This document shows positions 43,926 to 55,758 of a stretch of DNA of 64,000 nucleotides, one piece after another. Source of the stretch: Peromyscus leucopus. Taxonomy: Eukaryota > Chordata > Mammalia > Rodentia > Cricetidae. The translations under genes were made by a program, and so were the position numbers. The notes below the pieces were generated by a model. That model did no database searches and was not told where the DNA came from. It worked only from the letters and a program-made list of their open reading frames with translations. The stretch lies in NCBI RefSeq assembly GCF_004664715.2, contig NC_051084.1, positions 59,391,334 to 59,455,333 on the forward strand, written 5' to 3'. The stretch's first letter is position 1. Every line of letters begins with the position of its first letter.

Positions 43926-45785
43926 TTGTTTTATTGTTGTTGAATCAGCCTATTAATCAATGTTCTTGAGTCTGTAACTTGATGCTTTCCTTGACAGTGT
44001 AAAGTGTTTGGTCCTTGTCTTTTTCGCAATCATCATTTTCTGATGTTTTTGTTGTTCAAAAACTTAAATTGTATTCATAATCAAACATTTTACTATGTCT
44101 CATAGTATTTTTAGTTATTTTACATATTTGTCATGCTTTCATTTTTAATCTGGCCACTTTCTACTGACATGTCTTGCATTTGACGTTCATCTTGTTTAGG
44201 TATCTATAGACTTTTCATCATTTTTTAAAATGGTCTTAGATTTTACATTTGATTTATTTTAAAATAATTTTTATAGATTTTACTAGAATTTTCTTCAGGT
44301 AACCCATATACTAAAATTCTGCGTCTTTTCATCTCTTTTCCTAATATTCTAGTCACGGTCATGGCAGAGTTCTTGTCTGATATGGTACTACCTGGAGCAC
44401 TCTATAGTGGTTAATGAGTGCGTTGTCTCTCATTTTGGTTTTCCTCTATGCTTGGATTTTGTTTTATTTTTCTTGCCTGTTGCGCTTCCTGCCAACACCG
44501 TATTTAAGGTTGATTAACGAGTCTGAAAAACATATCAAGGGAATTTTGCGCCATTGGCTTGTCCCATCTTTCGCAAGAGAACATACCTTGCTTTCTCCCA
44601 GGTAGTTACTTTGTAGAGTTGATTTAGAACTGTGAGGTATGTCTTTTTTTTTTTTTGGTTTGGTTGTTTTTGTTTTTGTTTTCTGATTTATCCTCAATGT
44701 CCTTTCTACTTTCTCTTGGAAATCATGCATGTCCATGAACACTGAATACAATTTCTTTTCTTCCAAGCATTCTATGTTTTCCTAGCTTTCTTCACCCTTC
44801 AGACTACTAGACATTGTTTCCTGATCACCATCTCTGGCTCAGGCTCTTTTACTGCTTAAGCAATAGCACCATTATTTCAGGACAATCCAGTAGGATCATT
44901 GCTTCCTCTAAGCACATGCTGTTTCTGTGTTGACTTCACTGAATGCTTGGCCAACCTTAATGCTCTCAACTCCAGCACCTGCCTCCCCAGCTTGGTGGTG
45001 CTGATAAAAGCTCATCACTGATCCTATCTGCTAGCAACTTTTCCACCTTTTAAAAATACAACAGATTCCTCCAGTGGGAAAGTAAGAATAGACTGCTTAC
45101 CTCACTGTGTTTTCTCTTTTCTGGAACTTTGCTCCTCAGGCTCTATCTTTGTGGGTAACTCGTGGGTGTTTTTAAAGAGATGGGACTCTGCTCTTTGGTC
45201 CCTGCCTCTGTTGGAAGCTCAGTGACGTTCTTGAAGATCACTGATTCTTTTGGTGTTTTGATCTGACTTTTGTGTGCTTATTCTTGTTAGAGAAACATTG
45301 GTCACAATCAGCCATTCCATCTTTATTAAAAAGGAAATTTTAGGTTTTTTTTTCTTTTTGCTATTGTATTTTGAATTCTAAAATTTAGGTTTTAGTTCTT
45401 TTCTTAACATCTTCTTCTTCAAGAAATAGCTTCTCTGATTTTGTTTTAGGGGTGTTTATAATTAGTCTTTAAAGCAGTTTTTTTTTTTTTTTTTAAAGCT
45501 GCTTTAAATCTGTTCAGGTAATTCCGACACACAGGCTTGCTGAGTTTTTGTCTGTTGGGTGACTTACTCATTGGACTTGACATAGACCTAGTTTTTAAAA
45601 TGACATGCTATTTTAATCTTATTCATTTAACACTAGGCTGGGATGACAGTCAAGTCCCACTCACAGCCACCAATGACACCTACCAGCCAAGAGGCAGCAC
45701 TGTGTAGCTACTGATGGGTTGTAGGGATGGTAATTTCTGCTCATTTGTCTTCTCTGTGCTTGCCACTCTCACTGGAGAGAGAAGG
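43926..45785. other. T-rich unassigned DNA
   Basis: No gene was recognised. 43940-45480 is T-rich and may include very old L1 in minus orientation, but I could not align it. T-tracts lie at 44644-44656 and 45479-45494. Confidence 0.4.
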
Positions 45786-45789
45786 AATC

Positions 45790-46205
45790 TGGGATCAGTT
45801 TTCACACTGCGTTTTCCTGAGGATAAGTCTTCATTGTCAACCTGGCTACATTTAGGATCACCTTGGGGACACACCTTTAGGGATGTCGTTGATGTCATTT
45901 CCATTTAGGATTAACAGAAGAGGAAATACTCTGAATGTGGATACTACCATCTCATGCAAGGGTCCTGGACTTAGTAAAGAGAAAAAAGGGGCCTGTGCAC
46001 TGAGCACCAGCATTTGTCTCTCTGCATTCTGACTGCAGATGGAATATAACCAGCTGTCCATGCTCCTCTCACCGCAGCTGGAGCTGCTCTCCTCACCAGG
46101 TCTTCCCTGCCATGCATGGATTATCCCCTCAAAATGCAAGATCAAATAAACCTTTTCCCCCTAAGTTGATTTTGTCAAACAGTGTCCAAAGTAACCAATA
46201 CCAAA
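45790..46205 (+). mobile_element. MaLR LTR (ORR1-like), plus strand
   Basis: It starts 'tcttcattgtcaacctggctacatttaggatcacc'. The 3' end reads 'tgccatgcatggattatcccctcaaaatgcaagatcaaataaaccttttcccccta', including the AATAAA signal, then 'caaagtaaccaatacc'. This follows the ORR1/MLT-type LTR layout. Confidence 0.65.
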
Positions 46206-46394
46206 ATACAGGTTCTAAGAAGTAAGACCGTTTATGCAATAAAACTAGTCATGTGGCTCATAGGAAGTGGTTACTGTAGGAATGTGGAAGAGTTTGGAGC
46301 TGTGGGATTAGAGAAATCCTGCAGTATAAAAAAAAAACTATGAATAATATATATTAGTAGATCATTTGGTGGGATGTAGAGGCCTAGAATGCCC

Positions 46395-46860
46395 AGATAA
46401 TTGTTGTAGATGTAATTCTGAACGGTCTTATTAAATAAGAAACACAGAGTCAAATGCAGAGTTAAAAGCCCAAGAGGTCAGAGCACTAGAGAATAGTCCT
46501 TAGCTTACCAGCTGCTGCTCTCCTTCCACTGAGAAAAGGGACCTACTTCCCGTGTGTCTGTATTTTTTATTGACTTTCTGTTCTGCCTTATCATTGGTTC
46601 TAAACACCCCACATGACTTCCTCGTCACTTCCTATCTATACAGACCTCCAGGTCTGTATGGTTGGTATTGAGATTAAAGGTGTGTGTCTCCATTCTGGCT
46701 ATATCCTTGAACACACAGAGATTCTGCCTGTCATGTGATTGGGATTAACTGCATGTGCTACCACGGCCAAACTTCTGCTAAATGGCTTGCTATTAGCTCT
46801 GACCCCCACGCAACTTTATTTATTCACATACAAATAAAATCACATTTCAGCACAAATAAA
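46395..46860 (+). repeat. Interspersed repeat with B1-like arms
   Basis: It starts 'taattctgaacggtcttattaaataagaaacacagagtc', continues through 'gactttctgttctgccttatcattggttct' and 'tacagacctccaggtctgtatggttgg', and includes two B1-like scraps ('gagattaaaggtgtgtgt', 'gggattaactgcatgtgctacca'). It ends 'gctctgacccccacgcaactttatttattcacatacaaat'. A partial inverted copy lies at 20-115. I know it as a common cricetid repeat but cannot name it with certainty. Confidence 0.6.
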
Positions 46861-47089
46861 ATATCACCATAAATTGTATTCAGTGCACACTTAGATAATG
46901 ACGTTTCAAAAAGGAACACAGACTTTACGACAAACTATTCTTTTGTTTGCTAGGTAAGGTTTTGTTGTTATTGTTATTTGTTTGGGTTTTGTTGTTGTTA
47001 TTATTGTTGTTGTGTACACTAGCAAAGCATCTGTCTGCATTCTGTCCATGTCCTGAGTATCTGAGTGAAAGTGAATTAAAAAGTAATGG

Positions 47090-47240
47090 GCCGGGCGGTG
47101 GTAGCGCACGCTTTTAATCCCAGCACTCGGGAGACAGAGGCAGGAGGATCTCTGTGAGTTCAAGGCCAGCCTGGTCTCTAAAGCGAGTTCCTGGAAAGGC
47201 ACAAAGCTACACAGAGAAACCCTGTCTCGGAAAAAAAAAG
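47090..47240 (+). mobile_element. B1 SINE, plus strand
   Basis: Full-length: 'gccgggcggtggtagcgcacgc', 'aatcccagcactcgggagacagaggcagg', 'cagcctggtctctaaagcgagttcctggaaaggcacaaagctacacagagaaaccctgtctcgg', A-tail. The duplication aaaaagtaatgg flanks it (47078-47089 and 47235-47246). It is a good reference copy of the cricetid-type B1. Confidence 0.97.
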
Positions 47241-47467
47241 TAATGGATTAAGTGGCTCATCAGGAAATTTCAAAACATCACAATATTCAGGTTGTAGCAT
47301 GGTTGCTCCTCACTGCTCTCTGTCAAATCTCCAGTGATAGAGAACAAAATTATGTGGAAAATGTGAGGAGAGAATTATGACTAAGTTTAAGGTGGCAGAC
47401 AGGTAGGTGCTGAATAAGCAACTATAGTTTTGAATGAGGTTAGCACCTTTAAAGGCAAGACACCCCT

Positions 47468-47690
47468 TGTCTTAATCGGGCTTGCTATTGTCTTACACTT
47501 CCATATCACAGCTCATTATCAAAGGAAGTCAGGACAGGAATGGGAGCTGAGGTAGAGGCCATTGAGGACAGCTGCTTACTGGCTTGCTCCTACAGAACAG
47601 CCCACTGGGCTTTGAACTCTCAATGGCTTTTCTAGCATGAAGTTCAAGTCCTTCCATATCCTCCCCTCATGAAAGGCTCTAACTTACAAG
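47468..47690 (-). mobile_element. MaLR LTR fragment, minus strand
   Basis: 'tcttaatcgggcttgctattgtc', 'ggaagtcaggacagga', 'gaggccattgaggacagctgcttactggcttgctcc' match the MaLR LTR at 8993-9402 in the same orientation. The 3' part is poorly preserved. Confidence 0.65.
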
Positions 47691-47750
47691 ACTTCAAATT
47701 AATGAAAGGAAAGAACTTGAACTGGGAATGTTGCTAAGGGGTTTCTCTTC

Positions 47751-47751
47751 A

Positions 47752-47785
<34 letters not shown>
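47751..47785. repeat. (AAT)n microsatellite
   Basis: About 12 AAT units followed by AAC and AAAT units. Confidence 0.97.
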
Positions 47786-47789
<4 letters not shown>

Positions 47790-48425
47790 CAACAAATAAA
47801 TAATAAAAATGCTGTCTGAGGTGAGGAGCAGAGGATGTTCTGAATAAATGCGTGTTATTGACATGTCAAGGATCCCAATGCCTCAGACTCAGAATGGCAA
47901 AGCCTTCCTGGCATCAGGCACAGAAAAAATGACAAGGCTTTCCCACAAGTTATGTGAAGATGCTGACAGTGTTTGCAGAAACCGTTGACTGCAGCATCCT
48001 CCTCCTTGATGTTCGCAGCCTGAAACTTCTTCCCCACAAAGACCCCAAGCTGGGATTAGCTAAACCTGCCTCCTTGTTCATTTGTACACAGTAAAACCTT
48101 CCCTCTGCCCAGATGTATCATAAAACAAACAAATGTGCTGAGTTTCTGGGTGGCTGTTTGTGCTTCAACTTCAGAGCACAGGGCTGACCAGATCCCAGCT
48201 TTTCTGTTTGTGTGTGTGCCACTTCTTCATTCCCCACCTCCCCAGTTAGGTAAAACCAGGGCCATGGCACCCAGAGAAGTGTTTTCTCAGGTTCAGCCAC
48301 CCAGGGACACAGCTGCCACTTCCAGTTTCAAAATGTCAGGTCCTACATCAAGATATTTGATTCATTCCTAAATACTATGTGTAGAAAGGAAAGATATAGA
48401 TTGTATTATTCTTTTTCATATAAAT
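47786..48425. other. Unassigned DNA
   Basis: No gene was recognised. Short overlapping frames on both strands (47855-48371) lack features. Confidence 0.4.
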
Positions 48426-48800
48426 AGGCAGCTTTCTCAGGGCCTTTGTTGAATAGACTGTCTCCAATGTATGTTTTTGAAAACTTTGTCAAAAATTAGG
48501 TTGCTGTCCCTTCTGCTGCATACAAGAAACACACCTTAACTTCAAAGACAGACACTACCTCAGAGTAAAGGGCTGGGAAAAGGCTTTCCAAGCAAATGGA
48601 CCTAAGAAGCAAGCTGGTGCAGCTATCCTAATATCTAATAAAATAGACTTCAAACTAAAATCAGTCGAAAGAGATCAGGATGGACATTACACATTTATCA
48701 CAGGAAAAATCCACCAAGATGAAGTCTTGATTCTGAACATTTATGCCCCCAAATACTATCACTAAAGCTTAAATCCCACATCAAACCCCACATATTAGTA

Positions 48801-49139
48801 GTGGGAGATTTCAACACATCACTCTCACCAAAAGACAGATCTACCAGACTGAAACTTACCAAAGAAATAAAGGACCTAAGAGATGTTATGATTCAAATGG
48901 ACTTAATAAATATCTACAGAAAATTCCATCCTAACACAAAAGACTATACCTTCTTCTCAGCACCCCATGGAACGTTCTCAAAAATTGACCACATGCTTGG
49001 TCACAAAGCAAATCTCAACAGATACAAAAACATTGGAATAACCTCCTGTATCTTACCCGACCACCATGTCTTAAAGTTAGATTTCAATAACAACAAAAAT
49101 TATAGAAAGCCTACAATCTCATGGAAACTGAAGAAATAA
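48801..49139 (+). pseudogene. L1 ORF2 endonuclease-domain fragment
   Basis: A 112-codon frame beginning MGDFNTSLSPKDR. It contains the GDFN motif of the apurinic-endonuclease-like (EEP) fold and later the SKIDHMLG and LPDHH segments, whose S/D/H residues are catalytic in the family (the L1 D-x-N, SDH-type triad). In the living protein this domain nicks target DNA to start target-primed reverse transcription. The N-terminal third is not in this frame and a stop follows at 49137-49139. Confidence 0.9.
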
Positions 49140-49387
49140 AGAAAGAAATTAAGGATTTCCTGGAATTCAATGAAAATGAAAGGACAACATACCCAAACTT
49201 ATGGGTGACTATGAAAGCAGTGCTATAAGGAAAATTCATAGCTCTAAATACACACATAAAGAAGATGGAGAAATCTCATACTAATGACTTAACAGCACAA
49301 CTGAAAGCTCTAGAACAAAAGGAAACAAACTCATCCAGAAGAAATAGATGCCAAGAAATAATAAAATTGAGGGCTTAAATCAATGAA

Positions 49388-49945
49388 ATGGAAACTAAGA
49401 GAACAATACAAAGAGTCAATGAAACAAATAGTTGGTTCTTTGAAAAAATCAACAAGATAGACAAACCCCTAGCCAAATTAACCAAAAGGCAAAGAGAGAG
49501 CACTCAAATTAACAAAATCAGAAATGAAAAGGGAGACATAACAACAGACAATGAGGAAATCCAGAGAATCATCAGGTCATACTTCAAAAACCTGTACTCC
49601 ACAAAATTGGGAAATCTGGAAGAAATGGACAATTTTCTGGATAGATACCACATACCAAAGTTAAATCAAGACCAGATAAACTATTTAAATAGACCAATAA
49701 CCCCTAAAGACATAGAAACAGTCATTAAAAGTCTCCCAACCAAAAAAAGCCCAGGACCAGATGGTTTCAGTGCAGAATTCTACCAGATTTTCAAAGAAGA
49801 ACTAATTCCAATACTCTTCAAATTGTTCCCCACAATAGAAACTGAAGGAACATTACCGAACTCTTTTTATGAGGCTACAATTACCCTGATACCCAAACTA
49901 CACAAAGCTGCAACAAAGACAATTATAGACCAATCTCTCTCATGA
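49388..49945 (+). pseudogene. L1 ORF2 fragment: linker and N-terminal reverse transcriptase
   Basis: 185 codons. The first ~100 residues are the linker between endonuclease and RT. The RT N-terminal motifs then appear: [14 protein letters not shown] at about residues 121-134, and [12 protein letters not shown] at about residues 160-171. The frame then shifts and stops, separating it from the catalytic palm. Confidence 0.92.
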
Positions 49946-50172
49946 ACATTGATGCAAAAATACTCAACAAAATGTTGGCAAACCAAATTCAAGAACACAT
50001 TAAAAAAATTATCCACCATGATCAAGTAGGTTTCATCCCAGGGATACAAGGATGGTTCAACATACAAAAAAATCTTTCAATGTAATACACCATATAAACA
50101 AACTGAAAGAAAAAAACCATTATCATCTCACTAGATGCTGAAAAAGCCGTTGACAAAATCCAGCACCCCTTC

Positions 50173-50463
50173 ATGATAAAGGTCTTAGAGAGATCGGGAA
50201 TACAAGGAACATTCCTAAACATAATAAAGGCAATTTACATCAAGCCAACAGCCACCATTAAATTAAATGGAGAGAAACTCAAAGCCATTCCACTAAAATC
50301 AGGAACAAGACAAGGCTGTCCACTCTCCCCATATTTATTCAATATAGTACTAGAAGTTCTAGCTAGAGCAATAAGACAACAAAAGGAGATCAAAGGGATA
50401 CAAATTGGAAAGGAAGAAGTCAAACTTTCACTATTTGCAGATGATATGATAGTATACATGTGA
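50173..50463 (+). pseudogene. L1 ORF2 fragment: reverse transcriptase palm with FADD
   Basis: 96 codons with [19 protein letters not shown] (about residues 48-66) and [12 protein letters not shown] at the end, the YXDD-type catalytic box (FADD) of LINE reverse transcriptases. A stop codon immediately after VYM truncates the frame. The domain is intact locally but not as a protein. Confidence 0.93.
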
Positions 50464-51594
50464 TCCAAAAATTCTACCAGGGAACTCCTACCACTGATAA
50501 ACACCTTCAGTAAAGTGGCAGGATACAATATCAACTAAAAAAAAAAAAATCAGTAGTCCTCCTATACACAAATGATAAAAGGGCTGAGAAAGAAGTCAGA
50601 GAAACATCACCCTTTACAATAGCCACAAATAATATAAAATATCTTGGGATAACACTAACTAAACAAGTGAAGGACCTTTTTGATAAGAACTTTAAATCTC
50701 TAAAGAAAGAAATTGAAGAAGATATCAGACAATGGAAGGATCTCCCATGCTCATGGATAAGTAGGATTAACATAGCAAAAATGGCAATCTTACCAAAAGC
50801 AATATACAGATTCAATGCAATCCTCATCAAAATCCCAACACAATTCTTCACAGACTTGGAAAAAAATACTCAGCTTCATATGGAAAAACAAAAGACCCAG
50901 GATAGCTAAAAGAATCCTGTATGATAAAGCAACCTCTGAAGGCATCACCATCCCTGACCTCAAGCTCTACTATAGAGCTATAGTAATAAAAACAGCTTGG
51001 TACTGGCATAAAAACAGACATAAAGACCAATGGAATTGAATTGCAGATGCTGACATTAATTCATGCACATATGAACACCTGATTTTTGACAAAGAAGCCA
51101 AAACTATACAATGGAAAAAAGAAAGTATCTTCAACAAATGGTGCTGGCATAACTGGATATCAATATGTAAAAGATTGCAAATAGATCCATATCTGTCACC
51201 ATGCACAAAACTCAAGTCCAAGTGGATCAAAGACCTCAACATAAATTCAGCTATACTAAACTTAATAGAAGAGAAAGTAGGAAGTACTCTTGAACACATT
51301 GGCACAGTTATATATGTTCCTAAATATAACACCTGCAGCACAGACACTGAGCACAACAATCAATAAATGGGACCTCTTGAAACTGAGAAGCTTTTGTAGG
51401 GCAAAGACATGGTCAATAAGACAAAAAGATAGCCTATAGAATGGTAAAAGACCTTCACCAACCCTTCATCTGACAGAAGCCTGATCTCCAAAGTATATAA
51501 AGAACTCAAGAAACTAGACATCAAAATACTGAACAATCCAATTAAAAAATGGGCTAAAGAGCTGAACAGAGAATTCACAAAACAAGAATCACAA

Positions 51595-51915
51595 ATGGCT
51601 GAAGGACATTTAAAGAAATGCTCAACATCCTTAATCATCAGAGAAATGAAAATCAAAATGACTCTGAGATACCACCTTATACCTGTCAGAATGGCTATGA
51701 TCAAAAACACTAATGGCTGTCTATGTTGGAGAGGATGCAGAGCAAAGGAAACACTCCTCCACTGTTGGTGGGAATGCAAACTTGTACAACCACTGTGGAA
51801 ATCAGTATGGTGGTTTCTCAGAAAATTGGGAATTGATCTACCTCAAGACCCAGCCATACCATCCTTGGGCATCTACCCAAGGAATGCTCAATCATACCAC
51901 AAAGATACATGCTGA
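51595..51915 (+). pseudogene. L1 ORF2 C-terminal cysteine-rich fragment
   Basis: 106 codons containing CLCWRGC and LLHCWWEC spaced as in the C-terminal CCHC-like cysteine region of L1 ORF2p, followed by [18 protein letters not shown]. The frame ends at HKDTC-stop, whereas living ORF2 would continue; the onward coding pattern is visible in the DNA to about 52160 but carries further stops. Confidence 0.9.
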
Positions 51916-53629
51916 ACTATGTTCATAGCAGCACTATTTATAATAGCCAGAACCTGGAAACAACCTAGATGCCCATCAAGTGAAGAATGGATTAAGAATA
52001 TGTGGTACATATAGGCAATGGAATACTACTCAGCAGAGAAAAACAATGACAGCATGAAATTGCAGGCAAATGGATGGAACTAGAAAATATCATCCTGAGT
52101 GAGGTAACCCAAACCCAGAAAGACAGTCATGGTATGTACTCACTCTAAGTGGATACTAGATATAAAGCAAAGAACAATCAGACTGCAACCCACAGAACCA
52201 AGTAGGCTATATAGCAGGGGGGGGACCCTAGGATGACTGTGGCTTATAATAAGTTTTGGTTCTAGTCAATTACTGGGCAATCCTCAATGAAACATTTCAT
52301 TATTAGGATAGGAATATATACTGTATCAAGCTGATAATAGAAAAATAAATAAATAAATGAAAATGAGAAAAAATAAAATTAGGTTGCTGTCAATACATAG
52401 ATTTTGTTTCGTGAAGGGGGGGCAGGTCTTATATTGTGTTCCATTGGCCTACATGTCTGTTTTTTGTTGTTGTTGGTTTTCTGTTTGTTTTGCCAGTACC
52501 ATATAGTTTTTGATACTATCGCTTTATAGTATATTTTCAAATTAGGTATCTGCAACACTGTTCATTTTGTTTAGGATTGCTTTGGTGATCTGCTGTCTTT
52601 TGTATTTTTATTTGAATTTTAAGATTAACTTTTCTGGTTCAATGAAGACAATAGTTAAAATTTTTATAAGGATTGCATAGGATTTGTGGATAACTTTTGT
52701 TGTACAGTTATTTTCATGATATTAATTTTGCCAATCTATCAGCAGAGGAGGTATTTCATCTTCTAATGTCTTCTTCATTGTTTTTCTTTAATGTAATTTT
52801 GTTTTCATTGTAGAGGCATTTCATTTCCCTCATTAGATTTCTTCCTGGTATTCTATTTTCAATTTTCGAAATTATAGCTTTTGTTTTGAAATTATATTAT
52901 ATCATTTCCCCCTACATTCCTTCTTCCAGTCCATCTTATGCATCCCCTTGTTCTCTCTCTCATATATATGTTGCTCGGGCCTTGTTTAAGTAGCCATGTT
53001 GATGAGACTTCATGGGTGTAAAGGCATTATCTGTTCTCTGATTTCTTCAGTGGAAGCTTCGTTATCAGTATTTAAAAGCCATTGATTTTAGGTATTGATT
53101 CAGTATCTTGTTGCTTTATTGAAAATACATCTAGGAGTCCTGTGAAATCCATAAGGGCTTTGAGCAATGGTGCCACATTCCCTTCAGAAGAGAACACGTT
53201 GACTTCTTCCTTGCCTGAGTATGTATCTTTAAGTTTTTTCCCTTCAACTCCTTGCTCTAGCTAAAACTTCAAGCTCTGTGTTGAATTAGCTTGGAGAGTG
53301 GGCACTTTTGCTAAGATGTTAGAATAAATCCTTTCCATTCGTTTTCCAATTCAGTACATCATTGGCTACATGTCTGTCATGTAAAATTATTATGCTGTGG
53401 CGTGTTCCTTCTATTCTTACTTCTTTTAGGCCTCTTTTCATGAAAGGTTATTGAACTTTGCCAACAGCCTTTTCTGTACCTATTAAGATAATTATATGAT
53501 TTCTGTTCTTGAGTCTATTTATGCCTTATATTACATTTATTTATTTGCATATGATGAATCGTCTTGGCAACCCTGGAATGAAATAAACCCGGTCATGGCA
53601 TATTATTTTCTGAATATATTCTTGTGCTG

Positions 53630-54035
53630 TGTTCTCCACAGCTGGGTCCTGGAACCTTGACAAGGTCTGGTGAGGGAGAGAAGAAAATACAGACACATGG
53701 AGAAAAGCTGAAGTCAGGTGGGCTGTGTGTGCTCAGAAGGACCTCACCTACCATGTACAACCTGTAACTTCAGTGTGTTTATCACACACAGCACAAGGGG
53801 AGGGGTTAGTTAGTCTCAATACAAGATCTCTGAGGGGAGCAGTCTCAGGCTGTAAACTTTTGTGAGGAAGAAACTGCAGCTGCTAGTTTTGGTACACACT
53901 GGTCAATTATTCACACTTGGACTTGGACCAGAAGAAAAAGACTTTGCCAGTTCCAAGTCTAACACATATAGGGAAAGGATTTGACAATTTCCTATGGGTC
54001 CGGGTCCTTAATTCTTGTCATGGCTGTGCTCACAT
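53630..54035 (-). mobile_element. Possible LTR insertion, minus strand (tentative)
   Basis: 'tgctgtgttctccacagctgggtcctggaacc', 'aaatacagacacatggagaaaagctgaagtcagg', 'tcagaaggacctcac' and 'gtaacttcagtgtgtttatcacaca' interrupt the old L1. They have the look of a rodent LTR in minus orientation. No target duplication was found. Confidence 0.4.
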
Positions 54036-54039
54036 CAAC

Positions 54040-54040
54040 T

Positions 54041-54093
<53 letters not shown>

Positions 54094-54098
54094 TATAT
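54040..54098. repeat. (ATATAC)n microsatellite
   Basis: About nine hexanucleotide units of alternating purine/pyrimidine ending in a short (AT)n. Confidence 0.97.
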
Positions 54099-54369
54099 CA
54101 GGATTTCATTTTCAGGCTTCTTCCACTCCCTACCTTCTCAAATTCAGTTTGCAAGATTTTTGTTGTTGTTGACAAATTTTCATCTATGTTTATCTGAGAA
54201 ATTGGTGTATGGTTTTCTTATCTTGTGTGCTTACATGGTTTTGATAGCAGAGCAATGCTGGCGTGGTAGACTATGACTGGTACTATTCCTCCAGTATCTT
54301 ACAGAACCATTGGAAGGGGACAAGTGACTGCTCTTCAGAGGGTTGACAGACAGCCTACCAGTTTCTGGG

Positions 54370-54800
54370 ATATTCTCCTGGTAGATTTTTTTTTTTTTTT
54401 GAATGAAAAGAAAAAAGAAATAAAAAGGAAAGGAAAGGACATGACTGCTCCTAGGAATGGTGGCAGAGAAAGTTTATCGTAGATAAAAGGGGAAGCATAG
54501 GTAGAGGCAGGAGTATCTAGGAGAGTCCAGAGTGGACACCACCAGGCTGAGCTGGACCTTGTGAGGAGAGGAGGAGGGGAAGGGAGAAGGGAGAGGAGTC
54601 AGGTGCAGCAGGGAGGAAGCCCAAAAAGGGCGGGTAACCAAAATGTCTGAGTTATATAGGGAAGAGCCTCTGGAGGAAGTGCAGGCCAGCCCCTGGCTGG
54701 AGAGTTCCGGGTAGAAGGCTGGATATGCATGCCACACCCAGTCACAGATAGGGACTGAGGGATGCTGGGGGAACTTGGCAGCTGGGTCCAGCTTTGATAT
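54370..54800. other. Unclassified insertion in the old L1
   Basis: This GC- and purine-richer stretch (T-run at 54385-54400, GGA-rich 54565-54600) separates two parts of the minus-strand L1, so it is an insertion. I cannot name it. The T-run at its left could be the poly(A) tail of a minus-strand retroposed copy. Confidence 0.45.
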
Positions 54801-54984
54801 GTTAAAAAAGCATGTCTGTTGTTTGTCCTGGGTTTTAAACTTAACACATTTTCTTACTATTTTAATCTCTTGTTATGGATCTGATTAAGTTGTTTCTATC
54901 TTCTTTATTTAAGTTTTGTAGGTAATACATGTCTATGAATCCATTTATTCTAAATTTTTGAAGTATAAATTTTCTTAGTATTCT

Positions 54985-55095
54985 GGCCAGGCTGGTGGTG
55001 GTGCATGCCTTTAATCCCAGCACTTGGGAGGCAGAGCCAGACAGATCTCTGTGAGTTCGAGGCCTGCCTGGGCTACAGAGTGCATTCCAGGATTA
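54985..55095 (+). mobile_element. B1 SINE, 3'-truncated, plus strand
   Basis: 'ggccaggctggtggtggtgcatgcctttaatcccagcacttgggaggcagagcc', 'gatctctgtgagttcgaggcctgcctgggctacagagtgcattccagg'. The last third ('caaagctacacagag...') and the A-tail are missing. Confidence 0.92.
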
Positions 55096-55145
55096 ATCTT
55101 TCTCATAATGATTTTCTACATTGTATTAGATTTTTGTACCACCGC

Positions 55146-55758
55146 TGTTGTGCACAGATCGTGATCCCCAGAGAGAATACCAAAGACGAGCATGTCGGAA
55201 TGCAAAAGCAAGGTTTAATTCTGGATATCCAAAAGCAATACAAGCCTAGGCAGGGACTTCGTCCAATACATCCAATGCAGTGGAGGCTGGAGGAAGTGCC
55301 CGCCTGTCTGCAAGCTCAGTTTTTAAAGGGAAAAATCACAAGGTTACATCATTTAGGGGTGCTAGTACGGGTACAATTCTGATTGGCTTGCTTCTAGGGG
55401 TTTTCTAGAAATCATGGCTTAATCTTACTTCTAAGGGAGTGGTTGCCCGCCACCATTTCTCATTGGCTGCCCTCAGGTAGGGGCATTTTTATGGTCAGTT
55501 ACCCTGGAAACCAGGGTTGGAACATTCTATGGTCAAGCAGTTGCCTAGGGGGCCAGGGAGAGGACATTCCATAGTCCGGCCGTCATTACCTCGTGACTAC
55601 CTTGTGACTCTGTACTTTTATACTTCCTGGTTTCTGGAATCTGGACTGACTTGTTTCAGTAACTATTGACCTGTACCTAAAAGGAGAAATCTTAGGCCTT
55701 AGTTTTAGGGTGAAAGCATTTTGGTCTTATTTCTAAGATGGCTCATTTTGGTCTCACA
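55146..55758 (-). mobile_element. ERV1-type solo LTR, minus strand (relative of 24011)
   Basis: 613 bp, aligning end-to-end with 24011-24556 in the same orientation. It keeps three segments the other copy lacks: about 11 bp near 55230, about 13 bp near 55415, and about 43 bp near 55520. The flanks ccgc (55142-55145) and ccac (55759-55762) look like a 4-bp target duplication with one substitution. CCAAT, TATA-like and ATTAAA elements are conserved. No internal region is present. Confidence 0.85.

Larger units (their letters stand above)
48509..52374 (+). pseudogene. 5'-truncated LINE-1 with dead ORF2, plus strand
   Basis: A 3.87-kb insertion bounded by a perfect 17-bp target duplication, aaaattaggttgctgtc (48492-48508 and 52375-52391), ending in an A-rich (aaat)n tail. 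It starts inside the ORF2 endonuclease domain, so ORF1 and the 5' UTR are absent. ORF2 survives as fragments in all three frames: 48801-49139 (endonuclease C-terminal part), 49388-49945 (linker and start of reverse transcriptase), 50173-50463 (RT palm with FADD), 50667-50909 and 50815-51039 (thumb region), 51595-51915 (cysteine-rich C-terminus). The frame changes and stops make it incapable of encoding ORF2p. It sits inside and antisense to an older L1. Confidence 0.95.

Noticed and set aside
49388..50463. Reverse transcriptase with FADD box as a possible retron, DGR or other novel RT system
   Set aside because: Domain order, flanking endonuclease and cysteine-rich parts, poly(A) tail and target duplication identify an ordinary dead LINE-1 ORF2.
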